This document shows positions 15,195 to 21,528 of a DNA stretch of 21,528 nucleotides, one piece after another. The stretch's first letter is position 1. The number at the start of each line of letters is the position of its first letter. The notes beneath the pieces were generated by a model that was not told the DNA's origin, did not search any database, and saw only the letters and a list, made by a program, of their open reading frames with translations. The stretch lies in contig JAGGWI010000095.1 of the NCBI GenBank assembly GCA_021157505.1, positions 1 through 21,528 on the forward strand. The letters run 5' to 3'. The DNA comes from Desulfuromusa sp. Its GTDB lineage: Bacteria > Desulfobacterota > Desulfuromonadia > Desulfuromonadales > Geopsychrobacteraceae. The position numbers were made by a program, and so were the translations under genes.

Positions 15195-16556
15195 ATGCAT
15201 GAACAGAAAATGCAGGTTTTACAGACGACCGTCAGTAAATTACTCCGCCGCGGTGCTGCCACGAACCTTAAAAAGGCTCTAGCTAAAATACACCCTGCAG
15301 ATATTGCAGATCTATTCCGTTACTTTGATTTGCCCGAACAGAAAACTCTCCTTGAATTAACTCCTGATTTAGACCGTGCTGCTGATGTTCTGGCTGAACT
15401 GGAGCCAGAATCGTGGCCAAAGCTGGCAGCATTGCTTGATAGGGCCTACCTGATTTCTATCGTGCATGAAATGGCAGACGATGACAGCGCTGTTTTTATC
15501 CGCAGTTTGCCTGACGATTTAGCCGAAGAGATTCTGATCGGGTTGCACGATGATCAGTCAGAAGATGTTGAGCATCTGCTCGGATATGATGAAGAGACAG
15601 CCGGCAGTATCATGTCGACCGATGTTTTTTCTCTGGATCAGGATACGACCGTTAAGCAGGCGATTAAAGCACTTCAGGGCTCAGAAGAATACGAGATGGT
15701 TTTCTATGTTTACGTCACTGATGAGCATAACCATCTGGTTGGAGTGTTGTCTTTGCGGCAATTATTGACCGTCCCCCCGGAGACAGAATTAAGCGAAATC
15801 ATGTCCACCAATGTTATGCGGGTTCGGGCGGATATGGATCAGGAAGTGGTCGCTGATCTGGTCGCTAAATATAATATCCTGGCAATCCCGGTTGTTGATG
15901 ATCAGGGGAAATTACTCGGTCTGATTACGGTTGACGATGTCATCGATGTCATGCGTGATGAAGCGACCGAGGATATTCTACGGATGGCTGGTACCAGTGA
16001 AGATGAACTGTTGCTGGGGTATGAATCACTGCGAATTGCTCGACTCCGATTGCCCTGGCTATTGACAACACTGGTTGGCGGGGTTGTGACTGGCACTTTG
16101 ATGTGGTGGTACAGGGCGACATTGGAGCAAGCTATTATGCTGATTACTTTCATTCCGGTCATTACTGGCATGGGTGGAAACGTTGGCAGTCAAACTTCTA
16201 CAATTCTGGTTCGCGGCTTTGCTACCGGCAGGGTTGATTTCTCTATGATCCGGCGGATTTTTCTGAAAGAATTGCGGGTCGGACTGATTATGGGAATTGC
16301 CTGTGGCTTGACCATTGCTGTGGTGGCTGCTGTCTGGCATCAGAATGCCTATTTTGGTGTTGTTGTTGGGGTTGCGATGGTTACAGCTATTACCGTTGCT
16401 GCTTGCCTGGGGGTTGTGGTGACGGCTTTTTTTAAAAAAGTTGGCATAGATCCCGCTATTGCTTCCAGCCCGATTGTTCAGACTGTCAATGATATTACCG
16501 GCATTCTGATCTATTTCAGCACCGCTACTCTGTTTTTGCCCTACCTGACATCGTGA
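15195..16556 (+). CDS. mgtE: Magnesium transporter MgtE
   Basis: Encodes a 453-residue MgtE, the usual full length (about 450), a dimeric Mg2+-gated inner-membrane channel/transporter. Order of parts: cytosolic N-domain of superhelical repeats (about 20-130), two CBS domains (about 135-195 and 200-260) that sense Mg2+, a connecting helix, then five membrane helices (about 285-450). The signature PVITGMGGNVGSQTSTILVR (321-340) is intact, as are the acidic residues D419 (GIDPA) and D433 (VNDITG) in the pore region. The ATG at 15195 has AGGTG at 15185-15189. It follows the rplQ terminator, so it should have its own promoter; no M-box-sized leader fits. Confidence 0.96.
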   Translation: MHEQKMQVLQTTVSKLLRRGAATNLKKALAKIHPADIADLFRYFDLPEQKTLLELTPDLDRAADVLAELEPESWPKLAALLDRAYLISIVHEMADDDSAVFIRSLPDDLAEEILIGLHDDQSEDVEHLLGYDEETAGSIMSTDVFSLDQDTTVKQAIKALQGSEEYEMVFYVYVTDEHNHLVGVLSLRQLLTVPPETELSEIMSTNVMRVRADMDQEVVADLVAKYNILAIPVVDDQGKLLGLITVDDVIDVMRDEATEDILRMAGTSEDELLLGYESLRIARLRLPWLLTTLVGGVVTGTLMWWYRATLEQAIMLITFIPVITGMGGNVGSQTSTILVRGFATGRVDFSMIRRIFLKELRVGLIMGIACGLTIAVVAAVWHQNAYFGVVVGVAMVTAITVAACLGVVVTAFFKKVGIDPAIASSPIVQTVNDITGILIYFSTATLFLPYLTS

Positions 16557-16580
16557 GTGTATTCAGTCCTGCCCCCTGGG

Positions 16581-16607
16581 TTGATTTACTTTTTTTGAGC
16601 CTATAAA
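16581..16607 (+). promoter_or_regulatory. Possible recO promoter (leaderless transcript)
   Basis: TTGATT (16581-16586) and TATAAA (16602-16607) resemble sigma70 -35 and -10 boxes; the 15-nt spacer is short. The -10 box ends 6 nt before the recO ATG, so transcription would begin at or beside the start codon. Purely a sequence resemblance in an AT-rich gap. Confidence 0.35.
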
Positions 16608-16613
16608 AAAGTC

Positions 16614-17357
16614 ATGGGACCTCTTCCGCAACGTTGCGAAGCTCTGGTTTTACACCATATTAACTATGGTGAGTCTGATGTTATTCTGACCCTCTTTACG
16701 GCACAATATGGTTTGCAAAAAGGGTTTGCCAAAGCCGGTCGAAAAAGTCGTAAGCGTTTCGGAGCTGTTCTTGAGCCCTTTACCCAGGCCGTTTTTCAAT
16801 GGAAGAAAGGGCGGGGGGCTTTTTTGATATTGCAGGAGGCTGAACTGGTTAACTCACGCTTTGGATTGCGTGGTGACTTGCTGCGTCTGGCTCTTGCAAG
16901 TTATGGCGTAGAATTAGTGTCGCTGTTGCTGGAAGAGGGGGAGTCTTATCAACTTATTTATGAACTTCTTTGCAGCTTTCTCGACTATCTTGAACAGGGA
17001 GGCGATGAATTATCCGCAAGGTTACTATTTGAATTGCGTTTAATCTATCTGCTTGGATACATGCCCCATCTTCTTCATTGCAGTGAATGTCTGAAGATAT
17101 TTGATAATGAGCTGATCCGTTTTGACGCCAACCGGGGTGGTAGTCTCTGTCTTGATTGTGCCGGATCCGCTGGGATCGCTGTTGATCTGGGTACGATCGG
17201 ATCGTTGGCACGCTCGCTTAAGGTGGCACACCGACAGTTTGAAGGGTTTTCTTTTGGTCAAAAAACACTTCAGCAGGCGGGTTTAATTCTCAGTCAGGTT
17301 CTGCAGCAAATTTTACCAAGAGAGCCGAAATCACTCAAATTTCTCTCCCAACTGTGA
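16614..17357 (+). CDS. recO: DNA repair protein RecO
   Basis: Encodes a 247-residue RecO, which with RecR loads RecA onto SSB-coated single-stranded DNA in gap repair. The N-terminal OB fold reads RCEALVLHHINYGESDVILT, then KGFAKAGRKSRKRFG. A helical C-terminal domain carries a four-cysteine zinc site, C156/C159 (CSEC) and C179/C182 (CLDC), known in RecO of some bacteria but missing in E. coli. A stop at 16596-16598 limits the frame upstream, so ATG 16614 is the only sensible start. No Shine-Dalgarno sequence precedes it. Confidence 0.93.
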   Translation: MGPLPQRCEALVLHHINYGESDVILTLFTAQYGLQKGFAKAGRKSRKRFGAVLEPFTQAVFQWKKGRGAFLILQEAELVNSRFGLRGDLLRLALASYGVELVSLLLEEGESYQLIYELLCSFLDYLEQGGDELSARLLFELRLIYLLGYMPHLLHCSECLKIFDNELIRFDANRGGSLCLDCAGSAGIAVDLGTIGSLARSLKVAHRQFEGFSFGQKTLQQAGLILSQVLQQILPREPKSLKFLSQL

Positions 17358-17369
17358 ACCTTGTGAATC

Positions 17370-17398
17370 TTGACATCTTGAGAGGTGAAAGTTAAACT
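17370..17398 (+). promoter_or_regulatory. Sigma70-type promoter before glyQ
   Basis: A perfect -35 box TTGACA (17370-17375) is followed after exactly 17 nt by TAAACT (17393-17398), a 4/6 match to TATAAT. Transcription would start near 17405, giving a leader of about 60 nt for glyQS and probably ppdK. A weak hairpin occupies 17423-17445 in that leader. Not tested by experiment. Confidence 0.6.
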
Positions 17399-17422
17399 CT
17401 CGATTCTATTTTACATTGGTAT

Positions 17423-17450
17423 AACCGCTTTTGTTATGGCGGGTTTTGGT
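17423..17450 (+). other. Weak hairpin in the glyQ leader
   Basis: AACCGC (17423-17428) can pair with GCGG-TT (17439-17445) if G43 is bulged, around a 10-nt loop, and TTTTGGT follows. The stem is too short and the T-run too broken for a confident terminator. It could be a weak recO terminator or a leader structure just ahead of the glyQ ribosome binding site (GGAGG, 17456-17460). Confidence 0.3.
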
Positions 17451-17464
17451 TCTTTGGAGGTCAT

Positions 17465-18334
17465 GTGAATTTTCAGAATTTAATCCTTTCGTTGCAGAAC
17501 TTTTGGGCTAATCAAGGCTGCATTATTCAACAACCCTACGATATTGAGAAAGGGGCTGGAACCTTTAATCCCGCCACTTTTTTACGGGTTCTCGGTCCTG
17601 AGCCCTGGAATGTTGCCTATGTTGAGCCTTCCCGCCGCCCCACTGACGGCCGGTATGGTGAAAACCCTAATCGCTTACAGCATTATTATCAATTCCAGGT
17701 CATTTTAAAACCATCGCCACAGAATATTCAGGATCTCTATCTCGCTTCGCTTAAAAGCTTTGGTATTGATCCCTTGGCGCACGATATCAGATTTGTTGAA
17801 GACAACTGGGAGGGTCCAACTCTGGGGGCTTGGGGGCTGGGTTGGGAAGTTTGGTTGGATGGGATGGAAATCACCCAGTTTACCTATTTCCAACAGTGTG
17901 GTGGTATCGACCTGAAGCCAATTTCTGGTGAAATCACCTATGGTTGTGAGCGGATCGCCATGTATCTGCAGGGGGTTGATAACGTTTACGACCTGGAATG
18001 GACCGATGGGATCAAATATGGTGATATCCATCACCAGACAGAGGTTGAATTCTCTCACTATAATTTTGAGGAAGCGGATACCGATATGCTTTTTCAGTTG
18101 TTTGACATGTATGAGAAAGAGTCCCTGCGGTTGGCAGAAAAAGATCTGATCTTCCCGGCTTATGATTTTGTCCTCAAGGCGTCGCATACTTTTAATCTGC
18201 TTGATGCGCGTAGTGCTATTTCGGTGACCGAGCGAGCCAGTTATATTGGTCGGGTGCGGAATATGGCAAAGTTGTGTGCGGAAGGTTATGTTAAACAGCG
18301 CGAGAAGCTTGGCTTCCCGCTACTGAAAAAGTGA
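17465..18334 (+). CDS. glyQ: Glycine-tRNA ligase, alpha subunit
   Basis: Encodes a 289-residue GlyQ, the catalytic class II core of the alpha2beta2 glycyl-tRNA synthetase, which activates glycine with ATP. Conserved stretches are NFWANQGCIIQQPYDIEKGA, the motif YVEPSRRPTDGRYGENPNR (residues 52-70) and QCGGIDLKPISGEITYGCER. The ending LDARSAISVTERASYIGRVR is also typical. The start is GTG at 17465 behind GGAGG (17456-17460), a short 4-nt spacing; an ATG at 17463 is in another frame. glyS follows 49 nt after its stop, so both subunits are made together. Confidence 0.97.
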   Translation: MNFQNLILSLQNFWANQGCIIQQPYDIEKGAGTFNPATFLRVLGPEPWNVAYVEPSRRPTDGRYGENPNRLQHYYQFQVILKPSPQNIQDLYLASLKSFGIDPLAHDIRFVEDNWEGPTLGAWGLGWEVWLDGMEITQFTYFQQCGGIDLKPISGEITYGCERIAMYLQGVDNVYDLEWTDGIKYGDIHHQTEVEFSHYNFEEADTDMLFQLFDMYEKESLRLAEKDLIFPAYDFVLKASHTFNLLDARSAISVTERASYIGRVRNMAKLCAEGYVKQREKLGFPLLKK

Positions 18335-18383
18335 TGAATCCCTCGGCATCTTTTGCTGGTGACGATTGAATTTGGAGAAAAAA

Positions 18384-20447
18384 ATGTCTGCAGAATTATT
18401 TCTTGAATTGGGTACCGAGGAAATTCCCGCTGGTTTTATCCCGCCCGCCCTTGATGATATCAAGCGTTTGCTCGGTCTGGAGTTGGACGCTGCCCGTATC
18501 ACTTATGGTGAGATCCGTACCTTTGCTACGCCACGGCGCCTCGCTATTTCGATCGCTGATGTCGCCACAGAGCAAAAACGTCAGAAGCTTGAGTTGACCG
18601 GACCCCCAACGAGGATCTCTTTTGACGCAGAAGGGCTACCAACCAAGGCCGCTGAAGGTTTTGCCCGGACCAACGGTGTCAGTGTTTCTGAGTTAGAAAC
18701 GATTAAAACTGAAAAGGGTGAATACCTATTCTTATCCAAGGTGGTAGAGGGGGGGATGTCAGCTGACCAGCTTGTAGAGATTTTGCCTCGTGTGATTGGC
18801 AAGATTCCATTTAAAAAGTCAATGCGCTGGAAAGATCTGGATATCCGCTTTGTCAGACCTCTCCACTGGATAGTTGCAACTTTCGGTGGTGAAATTATTC
18901 CTTTTACTTTTGGTGACGTGCAAAGTGGGAACCTCTCACGTGGCCACCGTTTTATGGCTCCTGAAGAATTCACCGTTTGTGGCGCAGAAGACTATATTAC
19001 TCAGGCAGAAAAGCAACATGTCATCCCCCAGAGTGAAAAGCGGCGGCAATTGATTGAAGAGCAACTGGAAGTGCTGGCTAAACAGCTGGGTGGCAGGATC
19101 AATCCAGATGATGACCTTCTGGAAGAGGTCAGTTTTCTGGTTGAGACTCCGCAGGCTCTTGCTGGCACCATTGAAGCTCGCTTTCTTCAGTTACCACCGG
19201 AATTACTTATCACCAGCATGCGTGAACATCAGCGTTACTTCACCCTGATTGATGAACAGGGGCAACTGTTGCCCCATTTCATCACTGTTGCCAATACCTT
19301 GGTCAAAGATCCTGCGGTTGTGGTTGCTGGTAATGAGCGGGTACTTAAAGCACGCTTGGCCGATGCCATGTTTTTCTGGCAAGAGGATCAGAAAAGCAAG
19401 CTGGAAACACGCCTTGAGGCACTGAAAAAAGTTGTTTATCAGGCTAAACTGGGAACCAGTTTTGAGAAGATAGAACGTTTTACCAAATTGGCAATCGGTT
19501 TGGCGCAACAGTTTGCTCCCCTGACTGTCGAGATGACAAAACGGGCTGCAACTCTTGCAAAATGCGATCTTGAAACTGGCATGGTCTACGAATTTCCAGA
19601 GCTGCAGGGGATTATGGGGCGTGAGTATGCGCTGCTGGAAGGTGAGGATGTTCGGGTTGCAACCGCAATCTATGAACATTATCTCCCCATCCAGGCTGGT
19701 GGCGATCTGCCAAGCGATGATATCGGGGCCTTTGTCTCTCTGGCCGATAAAATCGATACTATTTGCGGCTGTTTCAGTGTTGGTTTGATCCCGACCGGAA
19801 CTGCCGATCCATATGCTCTGCGGCGTAGTGCAATTGGTATTCTGGCCATTATTCTGGATCGTAACTACCACCTGTCTATTCCCGATTTAGTCGCCAAAAG
19901 TGTCCAGCTGCTGGAAACTAAACAGCAGCGTAGCGCTGAAGAAATTATCAATGATGTGATTGAGTTTATCCGTTTGCGGCTGGTTAATATGCTCTCATCA
20001 CAACACTACCCTGTGGACGTTATTGATGCTGTTCTGAGCGCTTCGTTTATTGAGCCGATCGATGCTGTTAAGCGTATAAAGGCTCTATCTGAACTGAAAA
20101 AGATGGATGATTTTGAACCCCTTGCCGTTGCATTTAAGCGGGTGGGGAATATTATCAAGGGTGGCTTGGAGCAACCTGTCGATCCAACTTTGTTGACTGA
20201 AGATTGTGAAAAAAATCTTTTTTCCGCTTTACAAAAGGTTCAAGGGGAGGTTGAGGAATGTGTTTCCGAGGGTGACTATGCCCGGGCTTTGCTGGCAATT
20301 GCTGAATTGCGTCCAGCGGTTGATACCTTTTTTGATGGTGTTATGGTTATGGTAGATAATGAGCTGGTCAAAAATAATCGTCTGGCTCTGTTAACAGGTA
20401 TCTCTCGGTTATTTAAAGGGATTGCCGATTTTCGTCGGATTGCGTGA
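18384..20447 (+). CDS. glyS: Glycine-tRNA ligase, beta subunit
   Basis: Encodes a 687-residue GlyS (about 689 in E. coli), the tRNA-binding subunit of the alpha2beta2 enzyme. The start ELFLELGTEEIPAGFIPPAL is the family signature. RHWxxLDIRFVRPLHWI-like residues (MRWKDLDIRFVRPLHWI) and LITSMREHQRYF follow in the body, and GLIPTGTADPYALRRSAIGI marks the HD-like central region. A DALR-type anticodon-binding domain closes the protein (FFDGVMVMVDNELVKNNRLA). ATG 18384 was chosen because GGAG (18374-18377) is 6 nt upstream; an in-frame TTG at 18366 lacks an SD sequence. Confidence 0.97.
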   Translation: MSAELFLELGTEEIPAGFIPPALDDIKRLLGLELDAARITYGEIRTFATPRRLAISIADVATEQKRQKLELTGPPTRISFDAEGLPTKAAEGFARTNGVSVSELETIKTEKGEYLFLSKVVEGGMSADQLVEILPRVIGKIPFKKSMRWKDLDIRFVRPLHWIVATFGGEIIPFTFGDVQSGNLSRGHRFMAPEEFTVCGAEDYITQAEKQHVIPQSEKRRQLIEEQLEVLAKQLGGRINPDDDLLEEVSFLVETPQALAGTIEARFLQLPPELLITSMREHQRYFTLIDEQGQLLPHFITVANTLVKDPAVVVAGNERVLKARLADAMFFWQEDQKSKLETRLEALKKVVYQAKLGTSFEKIERFTKLAIGLAQQFAPLTVEMTKRAATLAKCDLETGMVYEFPELQGIMGREYALLEGEDVRVATAIYEHYLPIQAGGDLPSDDIGAFVSLADKIDTICGCFSVGLIPTGTADPYALRRSAIGILAIILDRNYHLSIPDLVAKSVQLLETKQQRSAEEIINDVIEFIRLRLVNMLSSQHYPVDVIDAVLSASFIEPIDAVKRIKALSELKKMDDFEPLAVAFKRVGNIIKGGLEQPVDPTLLTEDCEKNLFSALQKVQGEVEECVSEGDYARALLAIAELRPAVDTFFDGVMVMVDNELVKNNRLALLTGISRLFKGIADFRRIA

Positions 20448-20489
20448 TTTGAAAATAATCTGGATCTCTTGGTGGTAAGGAGCAGAAAA

Positions 20490-21528
20490 ATGTCCAAATA
20501 TGTCTATGCTTTTGGTGTTGGTGAGGCCGATGGTGATGGTTCAATGAAGGAACTGTTGGGCGGTAAGGGGGCCAATCTTGCTGAAATGACCTCAATCGGG
20601 CTGCCGGTTCCGCCGGGCTTTACCCTGACGACCGAGGTCTGCACCGCTTACTATTCCAATAACCACGATTATCCAACTGGCTTGCGTGACGAAGTTGCCA
20701 CCGCTTTGAAAATTCTTGAACAACGGATGAACAAGGGGTTTGGTGACAGCGATGACCCTCTGCTTGTTTCAGTTCGCTCCGGTGCTCGTGCTTCAATGCC
20801 GGGAATGATGGATACGGTTTTAAATCTGGGGCTGAATGATCAGACGATCAAAGGGGTTATCCGCCAAAGTAACGACCCACGCTTTGCTTATGATTCTTAT
20901 CGCCGTTTTATTCAGATGTATGCCAATGTTGTCAAAGGGATGAATGGTGACGCATTTGCGAAAAAATTGGCGCAGAAAAAAGAACAGCAAAATGTTGAGT
21001 TGGATACTGACTTGTCGGCTGAAGACCTGCGGCAGCTGGTTGTTGAATTCAAAGAGACCTACAAAGAGAGTCTGGGTGAGACGTTTCCTGAGGATCCGTT
21101 GCAACAGCTTTGGGAGGCTATTGGCGCCGTATTTGGTTCATGGCTGACCCCCCGTGCTGTGACTTATCGTAAACTTCACGAGATTCCCAATGATTGGGGG
21201 ACTGCAGTTAGTGTTCAGGGGATGGTTTTTGGTAACATGGGTGACGATTGTGCTACCGGTGTTGCTTTTACCCGTGACCCGGCGACCGGGGAAAATTATT
21301 TCTACGGAGAATATCTGGTCAACGCCCAGGGTGAAGATGTTGTCGCCGGTATTCGAACTCCACAGCCGATCAACCGGGATAAACATAGAGATGGTGACCT
21401 GCCGGCCATGGAAGAGGTGTTGCCTGACAGCTATAAGCAGCTGGTCGGCATCCGTTCAATTTTGGAACTACACTATAAGGATATGCAAGATATCGAGTTT
21501 ACGATTGAAAAAGGTAAGCTCTATATGC
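20490..21528 (+). CDS. ppdK: Pyruvate, phosphate dikinase (3' truncated by window)
   Basis: The frame opens at ATG 20490 (SKYVYAFGVGEADGDGSMKE) and runs without a stop to the right edge, giving the first 346 of an expected roughly 880 residues. PPDK interconverts pyruvate, ATP and Pi with PEP, AMP and PPi. Only the N-terminal ATP-grasp nucleotide-binding domain is visible: LLGGKGANLAEMTSIGLPVP, SVRSGARASMPGMMDTVLNL and GTAVSVQGMVFGNMGDDCAT. The catalytic-histidine and PEP/pyruvate domains lie outside. AAGGAG (20477-20482) precedes the ATG by 7 nt. It follows glyS by 42 nt without a visible terminator, so it may be cotranscribed. Confidence 0.95.
   Translation, partial: MSKYVYAFGVGEADGDGSMKELLGGKGANLAEMTSIGLPVPPGFTLTTEVCTAYYSNNHDYPTGLRDEVATALKILEQRMNKGFGDSDDPLLVSVRSGARASMPGMMDTVLNLGLNDQTIKGVIRQSNDPRFAYDSYRRFIQMYANVVKGMNGDAFAKKLAQKKEQQNVELDTDLSAEDLRQLVVEFKETYKESLGETFPEDPLQQLWEAIGAVFGSWLTPRAVTYRKLHEIPNDWGTAVSVQGMVFGNMGDDCATGVAFTRDPATGENYFYGEYLVNAQGEDVVAGIRTPQPINRDKHRDGDLPAMEEVLPDSYKQLVGIRSILELHYKDMQDIEFTIEKGKLYM

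Noticed and set aside
19203..19871. 222-codon open frame on the minus strand inside glyS
   Set aside because: It is antisense to conserved glyS and its translation is rich in Cys, Asn and Gln without a known motif; a shadow frame.
1..21528. Search for a novel system, mobile element, CRISPR, tRNA or toxin-antitoxin pair
   Set aside because: Every substantial frame on the + strand is a recognisable core gene, gaps are under 160 nt, and no repeats or foreign-looking stretches were seen.

Overview
The window is a nearly continuous bacterial ribosomal-protein supercluster followed by a short housekeeping region, all on the + strand. It opens with the last 40 codons of tuf (EF-Tu). The S10 block follows (rpsJ, rplC, rplD, rplW, rplB, rpsS, rplV, rpsC, rplP, rpmC, rpsQ). 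Next comes the spc block (rplN, rplX, rplE, rpsN, rpsH, rplF, rplR, rpsE, rpmD, rplO, secY, adk, map, rpmJ), then the alpha block (rpsM, rpsK, rpsD, rpoA, rplQ). Gaps are at most about 60 nt and no internal terminator was seen. The first convincing intrinsic terminator lies just after rplQ (about 15064-15100), so the first 15 kb reads as one very long transcription unit.

The second part holds mgtE (CBS-domain Mg2+ channel/transporter), recO (DNA repair), glyQ and glyS (the two subunits of alpha2beta2 glycyl-tRNA synthetase) and the start of ppdK (pyruvate, phosphate dikinase), which runs off the right edge. A good sigma70-like promoter lies before glyQ. recO has no visible Shine-Dalgarno site and may be leaderless.

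The organism is a Gram-negative bacterium of moderate GC content. Gene order (adk-map-rpmJ in the spc/alpha junction; recO-glyQ-glyS-ppdK downstream) and protein character suggest the Desulfuromonadales/Geobacterales lineage (former Deltaproteobacteria), perhaps Desulfuromonas-like. That placement is an inference from recall, not a database match.

The genes serve translation (ribosomal proteins, EF-Tu, GlyRS), transcription (RpoA), secretion (SecY), nucleotide balance (Adk), N-terminal methionine removal (Map), repair (RecO), Mg2+ uptake (MgtE) and central carbon metabolism (PpdK). No mobile element, CRISPR array, tRNA, rRNA, toxin-antitoxin or defence system was seen. No stretch over 300 nt lacks a gene; the longest gap is 15037-15194. 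This is conserved core genome, and I found no undescribed system. The observations worth a second look are modest: a concentration of GTG/TTG starts in small-subunit genes, a possible leaderless recO, absence of infA from its common place between map and rpmJ, and a four-cysteine form of L24.
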